The translations under genes and the position numbers were made by a program. A DNA stretch of 64,000 nucleotides from a virus: positions 1 to 64,000 of IMG/VR virus record IMGVR_UViG_3300027714_000001; one strand, given 5' to 3'. The notes under the pieces are model-generated. The model was not told the DNA's origin. It did no database searches and saw nothing but the letters and a program-made list of their open reading frames with translations. Numbering within the stretch: position 1 is the first letter of the stretch; every line of letters begins with the position of its first letter. Below are positions 56,857 to 63,863 of the stretch, piece after piece.

Positions 56857-57138
56857 ATGTTTGAAATGATTAAACAATCACCAGACTACTTTCAGATTAA
56901 TACAAAAACAGGGAAATCAGTCGGTGAGATATACAAAGAATGTGATGGTCTTTATGTGTTCTCATTCACAGATACACCTAGAGGTTGTTTTGCAGGACAT
57001 TTCTTTAACTTTGTAGGTACTAGACTTAAAGAGCTAAATGCAGAGTTTTTAGCAGAGACAGAAGAATACTTCGAGGAACAAATGAGAAAGCAACTTGCTA
57101 AGTCTTTTCATAACCCCTTTTGGCCTGTATATAAGTAA
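56857..57138 (+). CDS. Hypothetical protein, 93 aa
   Basis: MFEMIKQSPDYFQINTKTGK ... acidic middle and helical C-terminus. Start ATG 56857, right after tRNA-Asp. Unknown. Confidence 0.65.
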   Translation: MFEMIKQSPDYFQINTKTGKSVGEIYKECDGLYVFSFTDTPRGCFAGHFFNFVGTRLKELNAEFLAETEEYFEEQMRKQLAKSFHNPFWPVYK

Positions 57139-57146
57139 TTATTGGT

Positions 57147-57222
57147 GTGAGCGTGGCAGAATGGATGATGTCCTTGATTGTGATTCAAGATCATGCGGGT
57201 TCGAGTCCCGTCGCTCACCCCA
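57147..57222 (+). tRNA. tRNA-His (GTG)
   Basis: Acceptor GTGAGCG/CGCTCAC, stem CTTGA/TCAAG with loop TTGTGAT, T-arm GCGGG TTCGAGT CCCGT, C73, CCA. The base before the acceptor stem is T, so the usual encoded G-1 opposite C73 is missing. Confidence 0.92.
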
Positions 57223-57233
57223 ATAACTATTTC

Positions 57234-57311
57234 GCGTCGCTAACTCAAATGGTCTAGAGTATCCGGCTTTTAACCGGAAGGTTCCCAGTTCGAGTCTGGG
57301 GCGACGCACCA
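57234..57311 (+). tRNA. tRNA-Lys (TTT)
   Basis: Acceptor GCGTCGC/GCGACGC, stem CCGG/CCGG with loop CTTTTAA, T-arm CCCAG TTCGAGT CTGGG, CCA. Confidence 0.93.
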
Positions 57312-57312
57312 A

Positions 57313-57432
57313 TTTGGCAACTAAATAGCGTAAGGAAATCCATTGCGAGCGCTACAAAAGTTTTAGTTGCAAGTCTTTCGATAAACTTAGTCCAATATGG
57401 ATAAGGAAGTTGAAAGGCGGATCTATTTCAAT
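57313..57432 (+). ncRNA. Short non-coding RNA segment between tRNAs
   Basis: A perfect 9-bp repeat GCAACTAAA (57317-57325) / TTTAGTTGC (57362-57370) encloses a 36-nt loop, followed by a second hairpin-rich part up to tRNA-Met. No gene. Confidence 0.4.
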
Positions 57433-57509
57433 TGCGAGTTAGAGTTCTGTTGAACTTATCGGTCTCATAAGCCGAATGAAGGTTGGTTAGATTCCAGCAC
57501 TCGCTACCA
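57433..57509 (+). tRNA. tRNA-Met (CAT), initiator-like acceptor
   Basis: Stem TCGGT/GCCGA with loop CTCATAA, T-arm GTTGG TTAGATT CCAGC, acceptor TGCGAGT/ACTCGCT where positions 1 and 72 are T and T and do not pair, as expected of an initiator, CCA. Confidence 0.82.
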
Positions 57510-57513
57510 ATCA

Positions 57514-57589
57514 ACACTCCTGTAGCTTAACGGCAAAGCGCAGGCTTCTAAACCCTAGAAATGGGAGTTCAACTCTCCCCAGGAGTACC
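57514..57589 (+). tRNA. tRNA with predicted CTA anticodon (amber suppressor?)
   Basis: 76 nt with perfect acceptor ACTCCTG/CAGGAGT, D-stem GCTT/AAGC and T-arm GGGAG TTCAACT CTCCC. Canonical counting puts TTCTAAA at 32-38, i.e. anticodon CTA, which reads TAG. The anticodon stem has three central pairs (AGG/CCT) and C-C and C-A mismatches at its ends. Reading one base earlier gives TCT (Arg) but with a much worse stem, and another good tRNA-Arg (TCT) already exists. Confidence 0.6.
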
Positions 57590-57720
57590 AAATCAATAAG
57601 TATTAGCCGACTGGCTATAAAAATGGAGACGGATATGCGTTCTAACTAGATACCCCCTTGACGACTTTATATTACTAGTAGTACAACCAAACAGAAAACA
57701 ACTATTATATAAAGGAATCA
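57590..57720 (+). other. Short non-coding gap
   Basis: About 130 nt with no gene, promoter of the leader type, or strong hairpin seen. Confidence 0.4.
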
Positions 57721-57723
57721 AAA

Positions 57724-58047
57724 ATGAACTTAGTAAAATTAAAAATTAAAGTAAAACACCTTGCCCTAGAGCCATCCATTATTCGCCATGAAGAACGCAA
57801 AGTTAGTGGGATGAACAAATGGGATTTACAGCATCACAGAAAATGGAATGTGCGTAACGAAGCTAGGGCAACACAGTTAGCGATAGCCTTCTTGAAGGGT
57901 AAGCCTTACAAAAGCGTTGAACCTAAACTTAGGGACAAAAATGCAGGACAGCACAACTTGGTATTTCATAGAGTTCTAAGAATGGCTCAAAAGTATGGTA
58001 AGCCAAAAACAACTGCGGTAACTATAACTAACTGGAGGAACGCATAA
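57724..58047 (+). CDS. Hypothetical basic protein, 107 aa
   Basis: MNLVKLKIKVKHLALEPSII ... RKVSGMNKWDLQHHRKWNVR; His/Lys/Arg-rich, helical. AAAGGA before the ATG; next gene overlaps by 1 nt. Possibly nucleic-acid binding. Confidence 0.65.
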   Translation: MNLVKLKIKVKHLALEPSIIRHEERKVSGMNKWDLQHHRKWNVRNEARATQLAIAFLKGKPYKSVEPKLRDKNAGQHNLVFHRVLRMAQKYGKPKTTAVTITNWRNA

Positions 58048-58289
58048 TGGCTAATCACGAACAGAGCTTAAAAGACGCTAAAGAGCGTGTATGTGACTTG
58101 AGATTGTCAATTGAGAAAGCAATAACCGCTTTAGAAGAACTAGAGGGAGCTATATGCGATATTGATAGCTTAGATAACGTCTCTCTTAGATGGGGGGGAC
58201 TCGATGTTCAGCCTTATATAAATAACATGATAAATAGCATAGCACTTAGTAGTGCTAAGTTTACTTACGAATTTGAAGAAAATCTGTAA
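58047..58289 (+). CDS. Hypothetical coiled-coil protein, 80 aa
   Basis: MANHEQSLKDAKERVCDLRL, SIEKAITALEELEGAICD: heptad-like, acidic. TAATG coupling to the preceding gene. Confidence 0.6.
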   Translation: MANHEQSLKDAKERVCDLRLSIEKAITALEELEGAICDIDSLDNVSLRWGGLDVQPYINNMINSIALSSAKFTYEFEENL

Positions 58290-58296
58290 AAACTTA

Positions 58297-58325
58297 TTGA
58301 CGAATAACCTAAATGTTGCTATAAT
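58297..58325 (+). promoter_or_regulatory. Leader-type promoter
   Basis: TTGACG (58297-58302), 17 nt, TATAAT (58320-58325), leader CTTTTCAAATTGAGAAATAAAGG. Confidence 0.88.
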
Positions 58326-58359
58326 AGCTTTTCAAATTGAGAAATAAAGGAAAACTTTT

Positions 58360-58524
58360 ATGGCAAATGTTTATCAAAAAAATAATTTTAAAGACCGCGC
58401 TGACTACTTAGCGTGTTTAGCCGATGATAATGGCGTAGATGTTGTTTTAGTATTAATAGCCGCAGATTTACTTGGGCAAGAAGAAGACTTTGATGGATTA
58501 GTTTCCATGATACAAGATTTATAG
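58360..58524 (+). CDS. 54-aa acidic protein ending in TAG
   Basis: MANVYQKNNFKDRADYLACL ... DGLVSMIQDL; helical and acidic. The TAG stop overlaps the first two bases of tRNA-Gln. Confidence 0.6.
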   Translation: MANVYQKNNFKDRADYLACLADDNGVDVVLVLIAADLLGQEEDFDGLVSMIQDL

Positions 58525-58597
58525 GAGTATGGTCTAATGGTTATGACCTCGGACTTTGACTCCGATAGTGCTGGTTCGACTCCAGCTATTCCTTCCA
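58523..58597 (+). tRNA. tRNA-Gln (TTG)
   Basis: Acceptor AGGAGTA/TATTCCT, stem TCGGA/TCCGA with loop CTTTGAC, T-arm GCTGG TTCGACT CCAGC, CCA. Confidence 0.92.
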
Positions 58598-58603
58598 AAC
58601 ACT

Positions 58604-58678
58604 AGTTTCTTAGTATACTGGCTATTACGCTCGGCTGATAACCGAAAGAAACAGGATCGTAACCTGTAGAAACTACCA
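58604..58678 (+). tRNA. tRNA-Ile (GAT)
   Basis: Acceptor AGTTTCT/AGAAACT, stem CTCGG/CCGAA with loop CTGATAA, T-stem ACAGG/CCTGT with loop ATCGTAA, CCA. Confidence 0.92.
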
Positions 58679-58800
58679 ATTACGGGGAATCCCTATGGGA
58701 TGGACGTTCGGGTTGCACCCTTAAAAGAGTAACATGGAAAAACAAATATGTAAAAAGCTTAACGTTGACCCAAATACTCTGGCTAGGAAGAGCATTACCT

Positions 58801-59064
58801 ATGAGCAGTTTACTAGACGGTATATGTATTTCTTGTGCATCTAAAAGTGCTAAGTACCGCGCAAGGCTATATAATAGAATACCTAGTTGGGCTAACATAG
58901 AACAAATAAATGAGTTTTATAGTAATGCTAATGGCTATGAAGTAGATCACATTATTCCATTACACGGAAAATTAGTAAGGGGACTTCATGTATTAAATAA
59001 CTTGCAGTATTTAACTAAAGAAGAAAATCAGGAAAAAAGCAATAAATTTATTGTAAACAAATAA
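58801..59064 (+). CDS. HNH endonuclease
   Basis: 87 aa from ATG 58801. CISCASKSAKYRARLYNRIPSWA then YEVDHIIPLHG and GLHVLNNLQYLTKEENQEKS form a complete HNH core with one Cys pair. Upstream, a second frame from ATG 58735 (MEKQICKKLNVDPNTLARKS ...) ends in TAA at 58841-58848 and may be its frameshifted N-terminus. Lies between tRNA-Ile and tRNA-Ala, a typical homing-gene site. Confidence 0.7.
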   Translation: MSSLLDGICISCASKSAKYRARLYNRIPSWANIEQINEFYSNANGYEVDHIIPLHGKLVRGLHVLNNLQYLTKEENQEKSNKFIVNK

Positions 59065-59065
59065 T

Positions 59066-59141
59066 GGGGATGTAGTTGTAATCGGTAAAACGACGCGCTT
59101 GCACCGCGTAGTACGGGGATCGTAACCCCGCTTCTCCACCA
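59066..59141 (+). tRNA. tRNA-Ala (TGC)
   Basis: Stem ACGCG/CGCGT with loop CTTGCAC, T-stem CGGGG/CCCCG with loop ATCGTAA, CCA. Acceptor GGGGATG/CTTCTCC has one mismatch. Starts directly after the HNH stop. Confidence 0.9.
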
Positions 59142-59147
59142 AACAAC

Positions 59148-59223
59148 GCAGGCGTAGTCAAAAGGATTGGCACTGGATTACGAATCCAGATTAATGTAGG
59201 TTCGAGTCCTACCGTCTGTACCA
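59148..59223 (+). tRNA. tRNA-Arg (ACG)
   Basis: Acceptor GCAGGCG/CGTCTGT, stem CTGGA/TCCAG with loop TTACGAA, T-arm GTAGG TTCGAGT CCTAC, CCA. Last tRNA of the cluster. Confidence 0.93.
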
Positions 59224-59253
59224 AATTTTAAATAACTACAGGAAATTAAACAA

Positions 59254-59775
59254 TTGGAAACTTTACTAGCATTTGGATTAGGTCTTTTAACATCTTACTG
59301 GGTTTTAGGGGCATTTATACTGTTTGCCATTTGGGTAGAGTCTAATGACTGTCACGGATGGTCAGCAACCTTTACTATATTAGGTCTAGTATCCGCATAC
59401 TTCATATTTAGTCTATCACCTTTACTGCTATTAGCTTACATTCCTGTTGGAATATTGTGGTCCGTCTGGAGATGGAAAGTCTATTGTAAAGACTGCCTTA
59501 AAAGAGCAAAAGCAGGAAATTTATATACAGGCAGTTGGAACGAAGTAGGCTCAAAAGAAAACAAAGAAGCCTCTAGGAGAGCACTTGAGTCCGCAACAAA
59601 ACTGAGTGGCAACGTAGACAAAATTGTTGCTTGGATTATATGTTTCCCTGCTAGTATGATAGAAAGACTAGCGTCTGACTTAATAGACTTCATAAGAATT
59701 GTAGTTACAGACTGGTGTGCCAAATTGTACACAGGCATTTCTGCCAATACATTAAAAGACTTCGACAAGGATTAA
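59254..59775 (+). CDS. Multi-pass membrane protein, 173 aa, TTG start
   Basis: Three hydrophobic segments (ETLLAFGLGLLTSYWVLGAF, TILGLVSAYFIF, LLLLAYIPVGILW), a Cys pair (CKDC), then a fourth (IVAWIICFPASMIERL). TTG 59254 with AGGAAA upstream. Stands at the start of the lysis region and could be a holin or another membrane effector. Confidence 0.6.
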   Translation: METLLAFGLGLLTSYWVLGAFILFAIWVESNDCHGWSATFTILGLVSAYFIFSLSPLLLLAYIPVGILWSVWRWKVYCKDCLKRAKAGNLYTGSWNEVGSKENKEASRRALESATKLSGNVDKIVAWIICFPASMIERLASDLIDFIRIVVTDWCAKLYTGISANTLKDFDKD

Positions 59776-59777
59776 TT

Positions 59778-59945
59778 ATGTTTCAACTACCTATATCATT
59801 TACTGCATACAACAAAGAGCACAAAAGAAACTTTCTAATTAAGTTTACTAATGTGCAAGGGGACTTCATTGATGAAACTGGTGTAGTACATAAATTAAAG
59901 TTTCTGACAGAAGAAGCTGCCGAGAAACCTCGGTTAAAAATATAA
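59778..59945 (+). CDS. Hypothetical protein, 55 aa
   Basis: MFQLPISFTAYNKEHKRNFL ... basic, beta-rich. Start ATG 59778, 3 nt after the membrane protein stop. Followed by a terminator. Confidence 0.6.
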   Translation: MFQLPISFTAYNKEHKRNFLIKFTNVQGDFIDETGVVHKLKFLTEEAAEKPRLKI

Positions 59946-59953
59946 TACAGAGG

Positions 59954-59986
59954 GGGCGGGCTTATTTTTAAGTTCGCCCTTTTTTG
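59954..59986 (+). terminator. Intrinsic terminator
   Basis: 11-bp stem GGGCGGGCTTA / TAAGTTCGCCC (two G-U), 4-nt loop, then TTTTTT. Confidence 0.93.
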
Positions 59987-60008
59987 TGTGAAAATAAGGA
60001 ATTAAGTT

Positions 60009-60326
60009 ATGCACTGGATTGATAGTTTTAGAATATTTCCTCGGATAGTATTAGTTCTGTACATTGCAGCACTTTGGGTTTGCCTAAACTGGTACTTAGA
60101 CTTTGATATAATATACCAAAAAGAGTGTGACCCTAGTACTCTAACTTTGTTACTAGATAGGAACATTCCATTAAAAGATTCACGAGACATAGCCTGTACT
60201 ACCACAGCAGCAGTGGGCAGACCTCACGGATATACCGCACTAATGTCAGTACTTGTAACCGCTGGAGCAGGTATATTTGGACTATACGTTAACTCGGGCA
60301 GAACGTCCCGTAAGGAGAAAGAATGA
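60009..60326 (+). CDS. Two-pass membrane protein, holin candidate
   Basis: 105 aa. Hydrophobic helices at ~11-30 (IVLVLYIAALWVCLNWYL) and ~78-96 (LMSVLVTAGAGIFGLYV), a Cys-containing middle, and a basic tail TSRKEKE. Located directly upstream of the spanin genes (4-nt overlap). Class II-like topology fits a holin or an antiholin. Confidence 0.6.
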   Translation: MHWIDSFRIFPRIVLVLYIAALWVCLNWYLDFDIIYQKECDPSTLTLLLDRNIPLKDSRDIACTTTAAVGRPHGYTALMSVLVTAGAGIFGLYVNSGRTSRKEKE

Positions 60327-60700
60327 TACAGAAATATTTAATTATAGGGGCAGTTGTTGCTGCCCTAGCAGGTGGTGGAGCATACGGATTTAAGTTATAC
60401 CTAGATGAAAAAGTCTCTCATGGATTAACTAAACAATCTTTGTCTCAAGTTACAGGACAACTCGTACAGTACGAAGAAGATTTAGCTAATCTTAGAGGGA
60501 AGCAGGTTACTCTAGAAACAAAAAACAAAGACATTTCACTAGAACAAAGTGAGTATGTAAGAGAGCTAAACGGACACAGAAACAGAGAAGATGTGATTCT
60601 AAAGAAGAAGTCACGTATAACAATAAGAATTAACAAAGCGTACCAAAAAAGACAGAGAAAATTAGCTTGTGTTACAGGGGACTTTGCATTATGCGAATAG
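60323..60700 (+). CDS. Inner-membrane spanin (Rz-like)
   Basis: 125 aa. N-terminal anchor LIIGAVVAALAGGGAYGFKL, then a long charged coiled coil in the periplasm and a basic C-terminus. The lipoprotein gene starts 10 nt before its end in another frame, the classic Rz/Rz1 pairing. Links inner and outer membrane during lysis. Confidence 0.8.
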   Translation: MIQKYLIIGAVVAALAGGGAYGFKLYLDEKVSHGLTKQSLSQVTGQLVQYEEDLANLRGKQVTLETKNKDISLEQSEYVRELNGHRNREDVILKKKSRITIRINKAYQKRQRKLACVTGDFALCE

Positions 60701-61008
60701 TAATACTAGCGGTATTTATGTTAGGATGTACCAGCACACCACTTCCTCCTGTGGTAGTGTCAAAGGCACCTACTTATCATCCAGGCTTTCCCGCACCGTA
60801 CTCTATGTGTGACGTTACATGGAAAGTTTTGGAAGATGCAGGAAAACCTATAGTATCGTTATCTTATAACGATAACTTAACAGCAGCTATATGTGATAGA
60901 GACAAGGATCGATATATACAACAGTTGCTACAACTAACATGTTACTATCGTTTAGATATTTCTGAACGAATTTGTACTAAGGAAACTAATGTCAACAAAA
61001 ATAAATAA
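60691..61008 (+). CDS. Outer-membrane spanin lipoprotein (Rz1-like)
   Basis: 105 aa from ATG 60691. MRIVILAVFMLGCTST has a lipobox (MLGC), followed by a Pro-rich stretch STPLPPVVVSK as in Rz1. Four Cys in the mature part. Larger than typical Rz1. Partner of the preceding inner-membrane spanin. Confidence 0.78.
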   Translation: MRIVILAVFMLGCTSTPLPPVVVSKAPTYHPGFPAPYSMCDVTWKVLEDAGKPIVSLSYNDNLTAAICDRDKDRYIQQLLQLTCYYRLDISERICTKETNVNKNK

Positions 61009-61633
61009 AATTTACGCAAAGCCCGTAATAAGCAGTGTTTCATACATTTACATCTCAGGAGCAATAGGCGATCCCGGAGAATACATAGAAGAAATACAAA
61101 CTCTCAAGGAAGCAGAGCAGGGAGACGAAGTAAACTTATTTATTAATACGGAGGGAGGAAGTGTACACACAGCAGTACAAATAATTACAGCAATAACTAA
61201 CTGTAAGGCCAATGTGGTAGGACACATTGAAGGAATATGCCACTCAGCGGGTACGTATTTATTCTTATCTTGTGACGAGTGGGTAGTAAATCCACATTGC
61301 ATGATGATGATACATAACTATAGCGGCGGATCTTATGGAAAAGGCGAGGAGCTAGTAGATGGGGTTCTAGGAACACATCTTTGGATAACAGAGATGATGC
61401 ACAACATATATGAAACTTTCTTAACTCCAAAAGAGATTAAACAAGTAATAAAGGGTAAAGACATATACTTAACGTCTAGCCAAATACTAGAAAGACTTCC
61501 TAGACTACTGGAAGCAAGAGAGTTAGAAGATGAAATAGCCCAAGAAGAAGCTATGAAACTACTAGCTAAGCAATTAAAACAAACATTAGCGGAAGACGAT
61601 AATGAAGGAAAGAATCTTAGAGGAATTTCGTAA
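60989..61633 (+). CDS. clpP: ClpP-like serine protease
   Basis: 214 aa. INTEGGSVHTAVQII, catalytic Ser in GICHSAGTYLFL and His in MMMIHNYSGGSYG, then an Asp in the C-terminal helix region (KGKDIYLTSSQ). Matches ClpP-fold proteases; no ATPase partner is visible. It starts 20 nt before the spanin stop, so it is in the lysis transcript. Could modify host proteolysis rather than mature capsids. Confidence 0.85.
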   Translation: MSTKINKIYAKPVISSVSYIYISGAIGDPGEYIEEIQTLKEAEQGDEVNLFINTEGGSVHTAVQIITAITNCKANVVGHIEGICHSAGTYLFLSCDEWVVNPHCMMMIHNYSGGSYGKGEELVDGVLGTHLWITEMMHNIYETFLTPKEIKQVIKGKDIYLTSSQILERLPRLLEARELEDEIAQEEAMKLLAKQLKQTLAEDDNEGKNLRGIS

Positions 61634-62057
61634 AGCCCCTGCAAACAGCAAGCTTTATCTTGGAGCAGATAGCGTCCGTTTTATTAAAGACGGACAAGCG
61701 TTTGCTAGAATCTCGGTAGTAGCAGTTATTCACTTAGCTGCTAGCAAAGGTTGTAAAGTTATAGGAGACAATTTTGTCAAACGAGTATATGACAGCAACC
61801 TAGGCAAACCACAACATAGAATGATGTTAGAGGTTTACGAAGTTTGTAAACTTTATCTAGAATTGGTAGAGCATCTTAGTGAGATAGATATTGAAGTGCA
61901 CTTGGACATTAGCGAAGATAGTCAATACGGGTCGTCATGTGCAGCTAAGCAAGCAGCAGGATACATTTTAGGTATGTGTAATGTACGCCCCATTATGAAG
62001 CCAAACGCTTGGGCAGCTTCTACTTGTGCAGACTTATTTAATAAAAAATTAGCTTGA
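61602..62057 (+). CDS. YkuK/DUF458-like RNase H-fold protein
   Basis: 151 aa. LYLGADSVRF ... ISVVAVIHL, then DIEVHLDISEDSQYGSSCAAKQAAGYIL and IMKPNAWAAST give the acidic residues of the DUF458/YkuK family, predicted to be RNase H-like. Substrate unknown. Overlaps the clpP-like gene by 32 nt. Confidence 0.7.
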   Translation: MKERILEEFRKAPANSKLYLGADSVRFIKDGQAFARISVVAVIHLAASKGCKVIGDNFVKRVYDSNLGKPQHRMMLEVYEVCKLYLELVEHLSEIDIEVHLDISEDSQYGSSCAAKQAAGYILGMCNVRPIMKPNAWAASTCADLFNKKLA

Positions 62058-62082
62058 CGTATTGGTTAGCTTTTGCTATAAT
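62054..62082 (+). promoter_or_regulatory. Leader-type promoter
   Basis: TTGACG (62054-62059), 17 nt, TATAAT (62077-62082), leader ATGTTTCTGGAATTGAG. Only ~60 nt before the next promoter. Confidence 0.9.
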
Positions 62083-62134
62083 ATGTTTCTGGAATTGAGA
62101 AACAGATAAGCAAATAAATAAAACATAAATTGGT

Positions 62135-62163
62135 TTGACCAATAGCCAAATATTTGCTATAAT
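62135..62163 (+). promoter_or_regulatory. Leader-type promoter of the endolysin operon
   Basis: TTGACC (62135-62140), 17 nt, TATAAT (62158-62163), leader TTTTAGAAATTGAGG, then ATG 62190. Confidence 0.9.
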
Positions 62164-62189
62164 AGTTTTAGAAATTGAGGAAACAGACA

Positions 62190-63056
62190 ATGAATAAAGA
62201 AATATTGTTAGACAGGTTAGAGAATATGTCTAATCGAGAGCTAAAAGAATTTTATCTGAAGTATCTGCCGCTCTTGGCAGATTCTATTAAAATTCAGTAC
62301 GACGACCAAGGTATGGAACACGAAGCTTACGGATATAAACGCTTACTTGACGAGTTTAGAACATCTAAAGGTTGGGGTGGAGAAAGAAGCGGAAGTAATT
62401 GGCATAGAAGATGCCAAGCTTGGAGCATGTCAGCCTTGCAGCACACTCAGTCTGGTGTCTGGCTAGCAGCAGGATCTACTTGGAAAGCTGGGTCTATACC
62501 TATATTTTTAAGCAAAGCAGTAAATTGCGTGACAAAGTCTGCTACAGACACAGAGGGCTACAACTATAAGAAGTTAGTAGAAAATAGTCTACCAACTGCC
62601 GCAGCAATGACAGGACAAGCTACAACTAGTGGCAGAATACAAACAAAAACAACTAATAAATCAAACACTCCAAAGGGATCACCAATGAAAAACACACTAA
62701 ATAAAATGCTAGAGACTAATAAAGAAGCCGCACACATAGCAGCAAAGCTAAGTGCAGGTAAAGTCAGCAACAACTTTGTGTTAGGTAAGCTAATGTCTGC
62801 TATGCCTTGGTATACCAAGCTTTTCTCTAAGAAAAGAGACTTAGTAGAAAACCCAATCGCCAAGTTAGTTACTGCACAAACAGCAGCAGCAGCTATTGCT
62901 CAGTTTGCTCCTACTAACAAAAAGTTAGAATACCTAGCAGATGCTATGGTTCAGGATGCCATGCTAGATGTTACCTACAACTCAGGCTTGCTAGAAGATT
63001 TAGTCAAAGAGTTAGAAAATTTGGTTAAGCTACCAGATAGTCTTGGCAAAGAATGA
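62190..63056 (+). CDS. Hypothetical protein, 288 aa
   Basis: N-terminal charged helix (NKEILLDRLENMSNRELKEF), a Trp-rich segment (GWGGERSGSNWHRRCQAWSM), a Thr/Lys linker and a helical C-terminus. Not recognised. Start ATG 62190; an earlier TTG lies in the promoter leader. Overlaps the endolysin by 4 nt. Confidence 0.65.
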   Translation: MNKEILLDRLENMSNRELKEFYLKYLPLLADSIKIQYDDQGMEHEAYGYKRLLDEFRTSKGWGGERSGSNWHRRCQAWSMSALQHTQSGVWLAAGSTWKAGSIPIFLSKAVNCVTKSATDTEGYNYKKLVENSLPTAAAMTGQATTSGRIQTKTTNKSNTPKGSPMKNTLNKMLETNKEAAHIAAKLSAGKVSNNFVLGKLMSAMPWYTKLFSKKRDLVENPIAKLVTAQTAAAAIAQFAPTNKKLEYLADAMVQDAMLDVTYNSGLLEDLVKELENLVKLPDSLGKE

Positions 63057-63517
63057 ATCTGCAACAAAAGCTAAGCGAAAACTTTAGACTTGGTGAGCTT
63101 ACTAAGTCTAATACCGCAATCCGCTTAGGTATCGACAATACTCCGACATTCGAAGAACTAGAAAACCTAAGATCGTTAGCCTGTATAGTTTTACAGCCTG
63201 TACGAGAACACTTTGGTATCACACTAATAAGTTCAGGTTTTCGTTGTCAAAAACTTAACGCAGCATTAGGCTCTAGTGACCGCAGTCAGCACCTTACAGG
63301 CAACGCTGTTGACATAGAAGTTCCAGGGCTAGACAATTACGTACTAGCAACTTGGATACGAGATAATTTAGAGTTTGACCAGCTCATCCTAGAATTTTAT
63401 GACGGCATAGACCCTGCATCAGGTTGGGTTCATGTATCCTATAAAGACTTAGGCAACCGAGGGCAATGTCTTACTATAAACAAAGGCACTGTAAAACGTG
63501 GCTTAGTAAAGGAGTAA
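63053..63517 (+). CDS. Endolysin, peptidase M15 family
   Basis: 154 aa. FRLGELTKSNTA at the start and RSQHLTGNAVDIEV (SxHxxGxAxD) plus GWVHVSY supply the three zinc ligands of M15 peptidases. These cut peptidoglycan cross-links, as does the T5 L-alanyl-D-glutamate peptidase. No signal peptide, so release needs a holin. Confidence 0.93.
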   Translation: MNLQQKLSENFRLGELTKSNTAIRLGIDNTPTFEELENLRSLACIVLQPVREHFGITLISSGFRCQKLNAALGSSDRSQHLTGNAVDIEVPGLDNYVLATWIRDNLEFDQLILEFYDGIDPASGWVHVSYKDLGNRGQCLTINKGTVKRGLVKE

Positions 63518-63521
63518 CTAT

Positions 63522-63863
63522 TTGGAAGAAAAACCAGTAAACATAGCGTCTTTAGGTATAGGTAACTGGAGTAGTGGGGTAAAATCGACAAAGTCAAAGA
63601 TAGAACTTATTAGAGACATTTGCAGTATTACAGGCAGTAAAAGCTTAGATATTGCTGCCCTCACTATAAAAGATATAAAAAGCATACTAAAATCAATAAA
63701 AGCAGGAAACACTATAACTGACAGTATACTACCACAAGCTAGGACTAAAGCTCCTTACTTAGATATACTAAAGCCTATGTTTCCTTCTGTTACTCTAACC
63801 AAATTATCTGTTTCTTCACTAAAAGAACTTATACAGGCAGTTACTTATGAAACCCAGAACTAA
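63522..63863 (+). CDS. Helical-repeat protein, 113 aa, TTG start
   Basis: TTG 63522 with AAAGGAG 8 nt upstream. Helices SKSLDIAALTIKDIKSILKS and KAPYLDILKPMFPSVTLTKL are related to the C-terminal half of the 45963-46370 product. Unknown function. Overlaps the next gene by 17 nt. Confidence 0.65.
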   Translation: MEEKPVNIASLGIGNWSSGVKSTKSKIELIRDICSITGSKSLDIAALTIKDIKSILKSIKAGNTITDSILPQARTKAPYLDILKPMFPSVTLTKLSVSSLKELIQAVTYETQN

